This document shows, piece after piece, positions 52,326 to 61,872 of a stretch of DNA of 64,000 bases. The translations under genes were made by a program, and so were the position numbers. Position 1 is the stretch's first letter; each line of letters begins with the position of its first letter. The notes beneath the pieces are model-generated. The model worked only from the letters and a program-made list of their open reading frames with translations. It ran no database searches and was not told the DNA's origin. Source of the DNA: Archaeoglobaceae archaeon (GTDB lineage: Archaea; Halobacteriota; Archaeoglobi; Archaeoglobales; Archaeoglobaceae); assembly GCA_038734275.1 (NCBI GenBank), contig JAVYOO010000001.1, positions 407,665 through 471,664 on the forward strand, given 5' to 3'.

Positions 52326-54857
52326 TTATGAAGTTAAATCAAGCTCCACGACTTCCCCTTTTAACACCTGAATTTCGGAAACTGTCAGTGTCTTGGTAAC
52401 ATTTCCAGCCTTAAAGCTGTATGGTGTCAATGGAGTTGTTTCGTAGCCCGAGTCATGGGAATAAGGCAATGTGACTTCGTAAGTTCCGTTAACCACTTCA
52501 ACTTTCTTGTAGTATTCAAATGTTCTACCTTGGTTTGTCTTTATCGTTGCATTCACTTCAACAAACTCTGAATTCGCATTGCCTTTAACTGTAACTCCTT
52601 TGACTCTCTCGAAGATCTTCACGTATCCCGTAGCATTCAGTTCCACTGGTATACCTGTCTTATTCTCATACAGATTCTTGTAAACAAACTTCCAGAGTAT
52701 TTCCTGTGCTGAAAAACTCGGAGATAATCCATATCGCGCCCTTTCGACCGATTCTTGCAATGCAATCTGAATAGGATCAACAGAACCGAAAACACTGCTA
52801 TAATGCTTCCACTCATCGCTTGGCTCACTTTCATAAACAAGACGGTAATGAGAAAGTCCTGAGCCGTCAAACATGTGCAGTTTCGCTTCCATCGTGTTGT
52901 AGTAGAGCTCACTTGGTGTTATCATCAAAGGAATAGAATTCGGTGGAATCTGATAAAGGGAAGCTGCTATTCCCAAAATTCCCTGCGGTGTTATGTAGAG
53001 ATACCCATCATAGTATTTTTCTGCCAAAGGCAAGTCTCCCTCAGCCCATGTAGCCATAGCAAAGAACTTTCCAGTAGCCATTTCGATGTCACTGACAACA
53101 TAGCGCACATTTAGCTCATCCGCAACCCATTCCGCGTAGCTTTCATTCGTTGTTACAAAGAACGGTGCCGCTCCGGGGATGCTATCGTAGAAATTGCCTA
53201 TACCCTGCTGGAATGGATTTGCTACCGCCATTCTCTTACCTATCGCCAATATCCAGTGCCCGTAATCCCACCAGCTTATAACTCCGTAGGTTTCAAAGGG
53301 ATAGTCGTATTTCTCGCCAAGCTTTCCGGGCTTGTAAAGCTGGTAGTAGTATTCCTCATAGCCATTGTCTGGAGTATTGTTTCTAAGCCAAGCCATTGCG
53401 TCGAACCACTGTTTGTTTATTCCTCCGCCTCCTTTGCTCTGATGGTCTGCTATAAAGTAAGTTGGATATATCAGAATGAATGCTAAAAGAATCGCTATTA
53501 CGAGTCTAAATTTGCTTATGCTTTTCTTTCCTTTGCCAGCTTTTTCTCTGTTCAATGCCTTATAGACGTGCATTTTTTCAAAAATGCGATCCAGAGCAAA
53601 GCCTGCATAAACCGCACAAACTGCTGCGAAGTAGTATGCAAATCTATTCTGACCCCAGAGAGCTATGAACAGCGCTATAGCCCATAGCAGGATTGTTAAG
53701 TCTTTTAAATCTCTGTTTTTATAAACTCTATAGAACATGAAGAGAACTGCGGGGATTGCAAAGAAGAATGTAATACCAAAATGAAGAAGTGCTGGAGCCA
53801 ATGAGAACGATCCACCCAAAAAGAAGAATGGATAAACCTCACCGATTGTTAGAGAACCGCCTCTCGGTTGCAGATAACCTGTTATCGTTCCGACAGTGAA
53901 TGAGAACTCAGGAAAGATATAGGACACCAAGATAAGCCCAAGAAAGACGAAGATGATAAGGGTTGTCTCTTTACCTATTTTAGCCAGAATCACTAATCTA
54001 TCGAATTTCACATCGAATTGCCATAGGAAAAGCGTTGCGATTGTGTAGAAGATCAGCATGTTCAACTGCATCGGCGAATACCAAACTGGAGCACTCGGAG
54101 CGTTGAATGAAAATGGTAGGTATGTTAATATTGCAAACACAAAGTAAACAACTGTAAGCTTGAAAACAGCCTCTGGGATTTTTATTTTTAGTAGGATTGC
54201 AAAAACAAACGCAGAGACTATTAGTAGACCAAAAGTAAAGCCTGCTGCCCAGCTCAAAATGTAGAGCCCGAAGCTGATACCGCCAAATATCGCACAAATA
54301 ACTCCCTTTCTGTTCCACTCGCTCTTTAAAATCAGCATGAAAAATGCAAGAGCCATGCACATCCAGAAAACTTCCCAGATATGATGATCGTTGAAGCTCA
54401 GAGAACTTCTCTGCAGAAATTGTCCGGGAATTATCGATATTAGCAACGCAGAGATCAAAGCGTTTCTATCACCAAAGACATTTCTGGTTAAGAAGAAGAC
54501 CGCAAATACAGTCAATATGCCTCCAAGTGCTGGAATGAATACAAGAACACTTCGCAAAGCTTCACCACTTGTTGCACCCAGAAGCATTGCAATTATTGCA
54601 CTCAGATATACGAGGAATGGTCCAAAGTGAGTATAAGTGCCAAAAGGATACTGGGTCATTGGATCGAACCATATTCTTGCGGGAAAATTATGAATGCAGT
54701 TCTCTATTAACCTGTAATAATACCACGGATCGTTCTCATTCAAAAGCACTGTGTAAGTAAAAACACTGTCCCAAGGGTTCAGAACTCTTAATTTGAATGC
54801 CAATAGCACTGGAATGAGCAATATCAGCGGGTATAACTTCTTCTTGAGATTTCGCAT
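52326..54857 (-). CDS. aglB: Oligosaccharyltransferase AglB (STT3 family)
   Basis: 843-residue membrane enzyme that transfers lipid-linked glycans to Asn of secreted and S-layer proteins. An N-terminal half with about 12-13 membrane helices, including the acidic loop NENDPWYYY near residue 41 and SLSFNDHH near residue 160, is followed by a soluble domain with the WWDYGHW catalytic/recognition motif near residue 528. A beta-rich tail (last 100 residues or so, with GNANSEFVEVNATI) completes it. Monocistronic, next to tRNA-Cys. Archaeoglobus species usually carry several AglB paralogues, so which class this is cannot be said. Confidence 0.95.
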   Translation of the reverse strand: MRNLKKKLYPLILLIPVLLAFKLRVLNPWDSVFTYTVLLNENDPWYYYRLIENCIHNFPARIWFDPMTQYPFGTYTHFGPFLVYLSAIIAMLLGATSGEALRSVLVFIPALGGILTVFAVFFLTRNVFGDRNALISALLISIIPGQFLQRSSLSFNDHHIWEVFWMCMALAFFMLILKSEWNRKGVICAIFGGISFGLYILSWAAGFTFGLLIVSAFVFAILLKIKIPEAVFKLTVVYFVFAILTYLPFSFNAPSAPVWYSPMQLNMLIFYTIATLFLWQFDVKFDRLVILAKIGKETTLIIFVFLGLILVSYIFPEFSFTVGTITGYLQPRGGSLTIGEVYPFFFLGGSFSLAPALLHFGITFFFAIPAVLFMFYRVYKNRDLKDLTILLWAIALFIALWGQNRFAYYFAAVCAVYAGFALDRIFEKMHVYKALNREKAGKGKKSISKFRLVIAILLAFILIYPTYFIADHQSKGGGGINKQWFDAMAWLRNNTPDNGYEEYYYQLYKPGKLGEKYDYPFETYGVISWWDYGHWILAIGKRMAVANPFQQGIGNFYDSIPGAAPFFVTTNESYAEWVADELNVRYVVSDIEMATGKFFAMATWAEGDLPLAEKYYDGYLYITPQGILGIAASLYQIPPNSIPLMITPSELYYNTMEAKLHMFDGSGLSHYRLVYESEPSDEWKHYSSVFGSVDPIQIALQESVERARYGLSPSFSAQEILWKFVYKNLYENKTGIPVELNATGYVKIFERVKGVTVKGNANSEFVEVNATIKTNQGRTFEYYKKVEVVNGTYEVTLPYSHDSGYETTPLTPYSFKAGNVTKTLTVSEIQVLKGEVVELDLTS

Positions 54858-54906
54858 AACAGTGCATGAACATCCAATTAATAGACTTTGCGGTCTCTGT
54901 ATCGAA

Positions 54907-54919
54907 AAATTTATATATC
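54907..54919 (+). promoter_or_regulatory. TATA box of hsp20
   Basis: AAATTTATATATC-type element about 25 bases ahead of the expected start site, with the HSR1-like palindrome just after it and the ribosome site GGAGGTGA at 54948-54955. Confidence 0.65.
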
Positions 54920-54926
54920 TGCAATT

Positions 54927-54943
54927 ACTAACATAAAGTTAGT
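54927..54943. promoter_or_regulatory. HSR1-type heat-shock operator (CTAAC-N5-GTTAG)
   Basis: Perfect palindrome ACTAAC-ATAAA-GTTAGT. CTAAC-N5-GTTAG is the motif described for the A. fulgidus heat-shock regulator HSR1 in front of its own operon with hsp20 and cdc48 and of a second hsp20. Here it lies between the TATA box and the ribosome site, over the expected transcription start, so a bound repressor would block the polymerase. Confidence 0.8.
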
Positions 54944-54960
54944 GAATGGAGGTGAGGGAT

Positions 54961-55377
54961 ATGTGGAGGCTTGATCCGTTTGAGGAACTGAGAAGAACTT
55001 TGGACAGACTAAACAAGTTGTTCCTCGAAGGAATTGAACCTTTTAGAGAATTCGGAACGTTTGGAACTGCAGTTGACGTGATAGACGAGGGAGACAAGAT
55101 AAAAGTAGTCGCTGACTTACCAGGATTTGAAAAGGACGAACTTGAGGTATTCTTTGAGGGAAATAACTTGGTAATAAAAGCAGAGAGCAAAAAAGAGGCG
55201 GAAGAGAGTGGAAAAGACTTCATCAGAAGAGAGAGAAGATACGGCAGAGTATACAGAAAAATCGCTCTTCCAGAGGGAATAAAAACTGAATCTGCCAAAG
55301 CAAGCTATAAGAATGGAGTTTTAGAAGTGACAATACCCAAAGCTATAGGGGAGAAGAAAATAATCCCGCTTGAGTGA
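54961..55377 (+). CDS. Small heat-shock protein Hsp20
   Basis: 138-residue alpha-crystallin chaperone. An amphipathic N-terminal region (MWRLDPFEELRRTLDRL) is followed by the crystallin domain with VVADLPGFEKDELEV and the C-terminal YKNGVLEVTIPK, then an IIPL tail of the I-x-I/L type used in oligomer assembly. ATG at 54961 has GGAGGTGA at the right distance; the ATG at 54946 overlaps that site and is less likely. Expression should be heat-induced through the palindrome at 54927. Confidence 0.94.
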   Translation: MWRLDPFEELRRTLDRLNKLFLEGIEPFREFGTFGTAVDVIDEGDKIKVVADLPGFEKDELEVFFEGNNLVIKAESKKEAEESGKDFIRRERRYGRVYRKIALPEGIKTESAKASYKNGVLEVTIPKAIGEKKIIPLE

Positions 55378-55445
55378 TTTTAATCATTTTTATTAATTTT
55401 ATTTTATCATTTATTAGACAGAAAAATTTAAAAATTCAATTAAAC

Positions 55446-56774
55446 ATGAGCTATGTGGATGTCGCAATAATTGGTGGTGGAGCTGCGGGAATGTCCGCAG
55501 CTTCGAGAATAAAGGCTCTAAGACCGGAATGGAATGTCATGGTATTTGAGAAGACAAATTTTGTAAGTCACGCTCCTTGCGGGATACCTTTCTACGTTTC
55601 AGGTTTTTTTGAGCGCTTTGAAGAGCTATGCACATACGACGTTAACTACTTCAAAACCGAAAGAGGGATTGATGTTCACACAAATGCAAAGGTTATAGGA
55701 GTTTCCGAATCTTCACTTGTTGTTGAGGAAATGGGAAAAGAAAAGGTATATGAATGGGATAAGCTTCTTTTTGCGACGGGAGCAAAACCTAAAAGACTCA
55801 ATGTTGAGAATGAAAATCTCGGAGGAGTTATTTACGTTGATGAAATTCTTACCGCTGAAAAAATTAAAAGACTTGCCCTAAAATCGGAGAAAATCGTAAT
55901 AATTGGTTCCGGGTATATTGGCGTCGAAATGGCTGATGCGATATCCAAGCTCGGAAAAAAAGTTACAGTGATCGAAATTGCTGAAAGACCGCTGCCTGAA
56001 TACGATGCAGAGATTGCAGCAATTCTTAAATCAGAAATGGAGAAATTTGTGACTCTGAGGCTTAGTGAGAGGGTCGTGGCTTTTGAAGGTAAAGACAGGG
56101 TTGAGAGAGTGGTAACAGATAAAACAGAATACGAGTGTGATTTTGCAATAGTGGCGGTAGGAGTTTGTCCAAATGTGGATTTGGCAAAAAAAATTGTTAA
56201 ACTCGGTAAAAGTGGAGCTATTCAGACCAACAGCAAATTGGAGACAAATAAGGAAGGAATATACGCTGCCGGGGATTGTGCAGAGACTATAAACATAGTT
56301 ACTGGAAAACCTGACTGGATTCACCTCGCAACTCCTGCCAATAAAATGGGATACGTTGCAGGGGTTAACATTGCAGGATTTGAACTCCACTATCCTGGCT
56401 CTGTAAAATGCCAGATAACAAGTTTTCAAGACGTAGAAATCGGTAAAGCTGGACTTAGCGAATATGAGGCAATAAGGGAAGGATACAAAGTCGTTTCATC
56501 ATTTGTTACAACGAAATCATCAGCCAAATATTTCCAGGATGGATTGATCCACCTGAAAGTCGTTGCAGATAGGAGTGGCAAAGTTCTTGGAGTTCAGGCA
56601 GCTGGAAAAGGTGTTGGAATGAGAATTTACGGTGCAACAGCACTTTTATACAAGAAGGCAGATGTTAGAGATTTATTCTTTGCAGATTTTCCCTACTATC
56701 CACCCATTTCAAGAGTTTGGGATCCGCTTGTTGTTGCTGCACGAAATTTGTTCAGAAAGCTTGGCATGCCATGA
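55446..56774 (+). CDS. CoA-disulfide reductase / NADH oxidase-like flavoprotein
   Basis: 442-residue FAD-dependent pyridine nucleotide-disulfide oxidoreductase. FAD motif IIGGGAAGMSAA, the single redox Cys45 in APCGIPFY, NAD motif IIGSGYIGVEMA and the second FAD motif YAAGDCAE. The one active-site Cys places it with CoA-disulfide reductase, NADH oxidase or polysulfide reductase-type enzymes rather than glutathione reductase. ATG at 55446 gives the family N-terminus MSYVDVAIIGGG and lies about 25 bases after an AAATTTAAAAA box. A LarA-like gene follows 10 bases later. Confidence 0.9.
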   Translation: MSYVDVAIIGGGAAGMSAASRIKALRPEWNVMVFEKTNFVSHAPCGIPFYVSGFFERFEELCTYDVNYFKTERGIDVHTNAKVIGVSESSLVVEEMGKEKVYEWDKLLFATGAKPKRLNVENENLGGVIYVDEILTAEKIKRLALKSEKIVIIGSGYIGVEMADAISKLGKKVTVIEIAERPLPEYDAEIAAILKSEMEKFVTLRLSERVVAFEGKDRVERVVTDKTEYECDFAIVAVGVCPNVDLAKKIVKLGKSGAIQTNSKLETNKEGIYAAGDCAETINIVTGKPDWIHLATPANKMGYVAGVNIAGFELHYPGSVKCQITSFQDVEIGKAGLSEYEAIREGYKVVSSFVTTKSSAKYFQDGLIHLKVVADRSGKVLGVQAAGKGVGMRIYGATALLYKKADVRDLFFADFPYYPPISRVWDPLVVAARNLFRKLGMP

Positions 56775-56784
56775 GGTGGTTACG

Positions 56785-58011
56785 TTGATTGTTCGGGTTC
56801 CGAGCCATATATGGCAGGATAGAGATCTTGAGTTGAAATTTCCGGACAGTTGGGACGTGAGCGTTTTCAAAATGAAAGGACACGAAAGTAAAGCTCTCAG
56901 CAGGGAAGAAATGCTCAAAGCAATTAGAAATCCAATAGGATCCAAGACGCTCAGAGAACTTTCAGATGGGAAAGATTCTGCTGTAATTATTTTTGATGAC
57001 TTAACGAGGCCAACAAAGGTCGGTGAAATTGCAGAACTTGTTCTGGAGGAGATAAAGCTTAAAGAAGTTGTTTTCGTTTGTGCTAATGGAGCTCATGGTG
57101 CTTTTGATAGGGAAGACTTCGTAATGAAGCTCGGAGAAAGAATAGTGGAGAATTATCCGGTGTTTAATCACAATCCCTACCAGAACCTCGATTATTTAGG
57201 TGAGACTTCCTTCGGAAACCCAATTGAAATAAATGCGGAAGTCATGAGCTACCCACTCAAAATCGCCATAGGTTCGATTCTACCCCATCCTCAATTTGGT
57301 TTTGGTGGTGGAGCTAAGATCATCCTTCCAGGGGTTGCTGGAATCAGGAGCATAGTTTACAACCATGGTGTCCTTGGGGGATGGGGAATTGCAGAGAAGT
57401 TTAGAGAATTGCATCCCACGTGTAACATGGCCTACGGCAGAGTTAATGAGGAAAACATTCAACGCAGAGATGCGGAAGAAGCTGCAAGAATGGCTAAGCT
57501 CGATTTTATAATAAACGTTCTGATCAATACAAGGCGAGATTCCACGCATCTATTTGCTGGAGACGTAGTAGAGGCTCAAAGAAAAGGTGTAGAAGTAGCT
57601 AAGGAGCATTATTCTACTCCTATAGAATTCGACTTCGACGTAGTTGTGGCAAACGCGTACTCAAAGGCCAATGAAGCCACCATAGCCACTTGGACCACGC
57701 TATGTCTTAAAGAGGGTGGAACCTTCGTTCTTGTATGCAATCCGAAAGGTGGGCAGGTGAGCCATTATGTCCATGGAAGATGGGGAATGCGAAAAAAGGG
57801 TGGAACACTGTATTTGCCGCCACCAGACACACTCAAAAAGGCTGGAAAAGTGATTTTGTTCTCAGAGTTTCATGAGAGACAACCTGCTTTCGAAACAGTG
57901 CATGAGAATGCGGTGAAGGTTAAGAGTTGGGATGAGGTTCTTGAGGAACTTGGAAAAGAGAAGAAGAGGGTAGCAGTCTTTCCAGATGCTACAATTCAGA
58001 AACCGTTTTGA
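56785..58011 (+). CDS. LarA-like nickel-dependent racemase family protein (DUF2088)
   Basis: 408 residues of the LarA family. Residues matching the lactate racemase active site are conserved: Arg75 (DDLTRPT), His104 (GAHGAF), His168, Lys178 (GGGAKIILPG, the Lys that binds the pyridinium nickel-pincer cofactor) and His194 (YNHG). It should thus be able to use that cofactor; the substrate may be lactate, malate or another 2-hydroxy acid. Start is TTG at 56785 after GAGGTGGT; a GTG three codons earlier is possible. No LarB, LarC or LarE homologue is seen nearby. Confidence 0.85.
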   Translation: MIVRVPSHIWQDRDLELKFPDSWDVSVFKMKGHESKALSREEMLKAIRNPIGSKTLRELSDGKDSAVIIFDDLTRPTKVGEIAELVLEEIKLKEVVFVCANGAHGAFDREDFVMKLGERIVENYPVFNHNPYQNLDYLGETSFGNPIEINAEVMSYPLKIAIGSILPHPQFGFGGGAKIILPGVAGIRSIVYNHGVLGGWGIAEKFRELHPTCNMAYGRVNEENIQRRDAEEAARMAKLDFIINVLINTRRDSTHLFAGDVVEAQRKGVEVAKEHYSTPIEFDFDVVVANAYSKANEATIATWTTLCLKEGGTFVLVCNPKGGQVSHYVHGRWGMRKKGGTLYLPPPDTLKKAGKVILFSEFHERQPAFETVHENAVKVKSWDEVLEELGKEKKRVAVFPDATIQKPF

Positions 58012-58091
58012 TTAAAATTTTTTTCAATTCTATCGTTGCTCATAACTGAAGCGTTACGATAGTGTTAAAAACTGCTCAACTTTTTTCCTTT

Positions 58092-59372
58092 ATGCGATCA
58101 ACAGAGATAACTCCAGAGAAGGATGGAGAGCAGGTAACCGTAGCGGGCTGGGTTCACGAAGTCAGGGATCTTGGAGGCTTGGTTTTTATAGTTCTCAGAG
58201 ATCGAGAAGGATTTATACAGATCACATTGCCAAAAAAAGCGGTTGAGCGAGAAGTATTTAATAGAGCGAGAAAGATCAGCAGAGAAAGTGTGGTAAGGAT
58301 TGAAGGAGTCGTCAAGAAAGAAGAAAAGGCTCCAAATGGTTTTGAAATAATTCCAAAAAATCTTGAGGTTCTAAACGAGAGCTTAACTCCTTTACCTCTG
58401 GAAGTAACAGAAAAAGTTCCAGCAGAGCTGGATACAAGGCTTGACAATAGATTCATGGACTTGAGAAGACCCAAAGTTCATGCAATCTTCAGAATAAAAA
58501 GCCAGATCGTTCGGAGCATAAGAGAATTTCTCTATGAAGAGGGTTTTATAGAAGTTCAAACCCCTAAGATAGTTTCCACAGCAACTGAAGGTGGAACAGA
58601 GCTATTTCCTATAAGCTATTTCGAAAAAGAGGCTTTTCTGAATCAGAGCCCGCAGTTATACAAGCAAATTTTGATGTCCGCTGGCTTTGAAAAAGTGCTT
58701 GAAATTGGGCCGATCTTCAGGGCTGAGGAACACAACACAACCAGGCATCTAAACGAAGCGACTTCAGTTGATATTGAAATGAGCTTTACCGATCACGAAG
58801 GAGTTATGAGGATCCTTGAAAGACTAATAGCTAAGGTCTACATTGATGTTATCGAGAAATGCGAAAAATTCCTTAAAATTCTCGAAGTAAAGCTTGAGGT
58901 TCCTGAAATTCCTTTTCCGCGAATCACTTATAGTTCAGCACTCGAAATCGTTAGCAAAGTTCAGGAAATCCCGTGGGGCGAGGATCTTGATTTGCAGGCC
59001 TTGAAAACGATTGGAGCGGAGATAGGTGGGTTTTACTTCATAACCGAATGGCCAACCAAAATAAAGCCATTCTACGTTATGCCCCTCGAAGATGCAAGGA
59101 TTAGCAAGAGCTTCGACCTTATGTATGGCTACATAGAGCTTGCAAGTGGAGCGCAGAGAGAGCATAGGTATGAAAAGCTTTTAGAAGCGATAAAAGCCAA
59201 GGGCCTACATCCTGAAAACTTTGAATTCTATTTAAAAGCCTTCCGCTACGGAATGCCACCGCATGCTGGTTGGGGACTTGGACTCGAAAGACTTACAATG
59301 GCCATGCTGAACTTAAACAACATTAGGGAAGCGATGCTATTCCCGAGAGATCGAACAAGGCTTTCTCCATAG
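58092..59372 (+). CDS. aspS: Aspartyl-tRNA synthetase (archaeal type)
   Basis: 426-residue class IIb synthetase. N-terminal OB anticodon-binding domain ([15 protein letters not shown]), then the catalytic core with motif 2 [14 protein letters not shown] and motif 3 [11 protein letters not shown]. Archaeal forms often also charge tRNA-Asn; whether this one is discriminating cannot be judged without the rest of the genome. ATG at 58092 has GTTAAAAAC about 25 bases upstream; ten more in-frame codons upstream are not family-like. Confidence 0.96.
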   Translation: MRSTEITPEKDGEQVTVAGWVHEVRDLGGLVFIVLRDREGFIQITLPKKAVEREVFNRARKISRESVVRIEGVVKKEEKAPNGFEIIPKNLEVLNESLTPLPLEVTEKVPAELDTRLDNRFMDLRRPKVHAIFRIKSQIVRSIREFLYEEGFIEVQTPKIVSTATEGGTELFPISYFEKEAFLNQSPQLYKQILMSAGFEKVLEIGPIFRAEEHNTTRHLNEATSVDIEMSFTDHEGVMRILERLIAKVYIDVIEKCEKFLKILEVKLEVPEIPFPRITYSSALEIVSKVQEIPWGEDLDLQALKTIGAEIGGFYFITEWPTKIKPFYVMPLEDARISKSFDLMYGYIELASGAQREHRYEKLLEAIKAKGLHPENFEFYLKAFRYGMPPHAGWGLGLERLTMAMLNLNNIREAMLFPRDRTRLSP

Positions 59373-59450
59373 AAGTGGAGTGGCAAAATTTTCATTTACT
59401 TTTAATAAAAGATTTTATAATTCATCGTTTAATTTAAATGCAGCCTAAAT

Positions 59451-59816
59451 CTACCGCATTTTGAATGAAAATCCGACAAGAATTAAGCCCGTTGCGTGAG
59501 CCAAGTAGCAGTATGGGCAGAAGTAGCCGATTAGAACTGAGTAACCAAAAAGACAGGCAACGCCGAGAACTCCAGCGATCTGCCAGAGTTTCAGCAAAAT
59601 TTTTTGATTTTTAACATAAAACAATAAGATCCCAATCAAAAACCAGATTAGCCCAAGCAACGGCAAAATAAAGCTTGGAAATGGCATATCTGGCGGTAAA
59701 CAAGAGTTGACTGGACAATAGGGCAGTGTGTAAAGTATGTAATGCTCATAAAGCAAATAGGCTGAATCGATAATCCCGATTGCGAATAAAGGAATTGAGA
59801 TTAGTTTCAAATTCAT
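59451..59816 (-). CDS. Vitamin K epoxide reductase (VKOR) family protein
   Basis: 121-residue membrane protein with four hydrophobic helices. The VKOR Cys set is present: loop pair Cys34 and Cys39 (CPVNSC) and the CxxC centre Cys100-Cys103 (CPYC), plus Ser18. It should oxidise a thiol partner and reduce a quinone, forming disulfides in exported proteins. No thioredoxin-like partner is fused or adjacent. It lies eight bases after the GlpB-like gene on the same strand and is probably co-transcribed with it. Confidence 0.92.
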   Translation of the reverse strand: MNLKLISIPLFAIGIIDSAYLLYEHYILYTLPYCPVNSCLPPDMPFPSFILPLLGLIWFLIGILLFYVKNQKILLKLWQIAGVLGVACLFGYSVLIGYFCPYCYLAHATGLILVGFSFKMR

Positions 59817-59823
59817 AGCGAGA

Positions 59824-60525
59824 TTACTTGCTACGATATTTAAGATTTATGAATTCTTCAACGTTTTTCCTCACCGCAGAATAATCGTAACTGCAAACGA
59901 CCGCATTACCAACCAAATCGCCTATCAAGCTCTTTGGGTTGAAGGTTTTTCTCCCCCTAAACAATATTAGCGTGTCGCATCTGAACTCTCTGCCTTCAGC
60001 TTCAACCTTCTCCACTCGCTTATCGCCATGAACATAGACTTCCGCAGATCTTGTTCTTTCAACTTCAAAATCCTTTGAAAGAACTAACTCAAGCAAATTG
60101 AGCACCTCGCTTTGTCCTGCAAGCAAAAACTTCGTTCCAATTTTGTATCCCTCAGCAATCAGCTTTATTGCGGTCTCAGGCGAAAAAATGCCTGGGGGTC
60201 TTTTTCCAAAAACCCAAGGATTGCAATCAACCGCACCCGTGGCAATTATCACCTTATCGTTTATGATCTCAACACCCTTCGGCGTTAAGACCTTAACAGG
60301 GTTAGTGGACACAACACAACCCTTTTCAACCTTTAAATAGCCTAAAGCTGATTTCATTTCATTTATGAAGCTTTCATAATGCTCTTTAAATTCTGGAATT
60401 TTGCTAAAAACTGCAAGTTCTCCGCCCGGCTCCTTGTAATCAAAAATTCTCACGCTGAACCCTAAATCCAGCAACTTTTTTGCACAAAGAATCCCGCTGT
60501 AGCCCGCTCCAGCGATTACAACCAT
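59824..60525 (-). CDS. FAD/NAD(P)-dependent oxidoreductase, GlpB-like small partner
   Basis: 233-residue flavoprotein with N-terminal GAGYSGILCAKKL and the second FAD region VIIATGAVDCNPWV. It is short for a pyridine nucleotide-disulfide reductase, and no redox-active Cys pair is obvious. It overlaps the GlpA-like gene by ten bases. In anaerobic glycerol-3-phosphate dehydrogenases GlpA works with a flavoprotein GlpB, and this protein is the best candidate for that job. It also resembles the NAD(P)-binding subunits of sarcosine oxidase-like sets. Confidence 0.8.
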   Translation of the reverse strand: MVVIAGAGYSGILCAKKLLDLGFSVRIFDYKEPGGELAVFSKIPEFKEHYESFINEMKSALGYLKVEKGCVVSTNPVKVLTPKGVEIINDKVIIATGAVDCNPWVFGKRPPGIFSPETAIKLIAEGYKIGTKFLLAGQSEVLNLLELVLSKDFEVERTRSAEVYVHGDKRVEKVEAEGREFRCDTLILFRGRKTFNPKSLIGDLVGNAVVCSYDYSAVRKNVEEFINLKYRSK

Positions 60526-61850
60526 GCAATCTCCCCTCCTTCACGATCCTTCAAAACTTTATCGCCAATAAGCCTGATAATCTCTGCTTTGCATTTCTCG
60601 CAATCCATTCCCGCCCAAGTAATCTGCCTAACTCCATCAAGGCATTTGAATTCCTTTGCGATTTCCAAGATTTCTCTCTTGGTAACCATATTGCAGAAAC
60701 AGACTATTTCATCGCTCTCGAGAGATCTGCAAATTTCTTCCTCGCTTTTCTCTTTCTTGGGCAATCTGGCTATTTTTTCCTTTCTTCTCAAATCAAAGTG
60801 CTTTGAAACAATTTGCAAGACCATTTTCGCTATTGCGGGTGCAGCAGTTAAGCCAGGACTCTGAATTCCCGCAACATTTATGAATCCCTTTACTGGCTCA
60901 TTGATTACAAAATCGCTTCCAGCAATCGATCTAAGCCCTGCATAAACCGCTATTATTTCCTTCGGAGTTGTTTTGAAAAGTGGAGCAAATTTGGCAATTA
61001 TTCCTTCGATTTCTTCTTTCTTGACACTCGTGTCTTCCTTGCTCTCAACGTCAATAAGATTGGGACCCCAAAGCGGTTTACCATCGAAGCCGATTAGAGC
61101 ACCACCACCTTTTGTCCTCTTATTAGGCTTTAGAGGTATGGCAACGACTAAGTGCCTATTAAATCCCTTCTCTGCAAAGACTACATGTGTTCCCTTGCCA
61201 GGGATTATTTTCATTTCGTAGCCAACCATTTTGGCAATCTCGTCAGCATAAATGCCTGCGCAGTTGATTACTACTTTGGTTTCAAACTCGCCTTTATTTG
61301 TTTTAACAACAAAATGCTCTCCTTTTCGCTCTATTCCGACAACTTCACAGCCATAAAGGAATTCGACACCATTGAGCTTTGCAAAAAGGCAAGCCTTTGC
61401 GGTCATTTCAACTGGATTAACCACGCCTGCGGACGGAATAAAGACTCCACCATAGACTTTTTCATTCAAATTTGGTTCCATCTCAAGCAATTTTTTCTTT
61501 CTAATCGGTTTTGCAAAAACTCCATGCTTTCTAAGATAGAGAATTATAAAAGGAATTGCCAAAAAAGTCAGAAGGTTTGTGGCAACGGTTATTAGCCCAA
61601 CACGCTTAAACTCGAAGCCAAGCTCTTCTGCTTCAGCATCCATCATTCTGTTTCCTTCCAAGCAAAGCTTGCTCCTTAAAAGCTTGAAGGGCAATTGAAA
61701 CGGATGAATAATTCCGGAGCAAGACTTAGTTTGCTCCAGACCCGGGGCAAGTTTTCTCTCCAAAACAAGAACATCAATATTGAACTTTGAGAGCTCTTTT
61801 GCAATAAAGCCACCCGTAACTCCCGCTCCAATGATTACGATGTCCTTCAA
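60516..61850 (-). CDS. glpA: Glycerol-3-phosphate dehydrogenase GlpA-like, with BFD [2Fe-2S] domain
   Basis: 444 residues: a DAO-type FAD domain (IIGAGVTGGFIAKEL at the N-terminus, GIYADEIAKMVGYEM) and a C-terminal bacterioferredoxin-like domain with Cys in VCFCNMVTK and DCEKCK, expected to carry [2Fe-2S]. This is the layout of anaerobic GlpA. Start is a TTG behind GGTGGTGAG. It is divergent from glycerol kinase across 70 bases and leads a run glpA-like, glpB-like, VKOR. It would oxidise glycerol 3-phosphate from lipid or glycerol breakdown. Confidence 0.88.
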   Translation of the reverse strand: MKDIVIIGAGVTGGFIAKELSKFNIDVLVLERKLAPGLEQTKSCSGIIHPFQLPFKLLRSKLCLEGNRMMDAEAEELGFEFKRVGLITVATNLLTFLAIPFIILYLRKHGVFAKPIRKKKLLEMEPNLNEKVYGGVFIPSAGVVNPVEMTAKACLFAKLNGVEFLYGCEVVGIERKGEHFVVKTNKGEFETKVVINCAGIYADEIAKMVGYEMKIIPGKGTHVVFAEKGFNRHLVVAIPLKPNKRTKGGGALIGFDGKPLWGPNLIDVESKEDTSVKKEEIEGIIAKFAPLFKTTPKEIIAVYAGLRSIAGSDFVINEPVKGFINVAGIQSPGLTAAPAIAKMVLQIVSKHFDLRRKEKIARLPKKEKSEEEICRSLESDEIVCFCNMVTKREILEIAKEFKCLDGVRQITWAGMDCEKCKAEIIRLIGDKVLKDREGGEIAWL

Positions 61851-61856
61851 ATTCTC

Positions 61857-61872
61857 ACCACCATAAAGTGGT
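61857..61872. promoter_or_regulatory. Inverted repeat between glpA-like and glpK genes
   Basis: ACCAC-N6-GTGGT palindrome in the 70-base divergent region. One arm doubles as the ribosome site of the glpA-like gene, so part of the symmetry may be incidental. It could be an operator that controls both glycerol genes. Confidence 0.35.
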
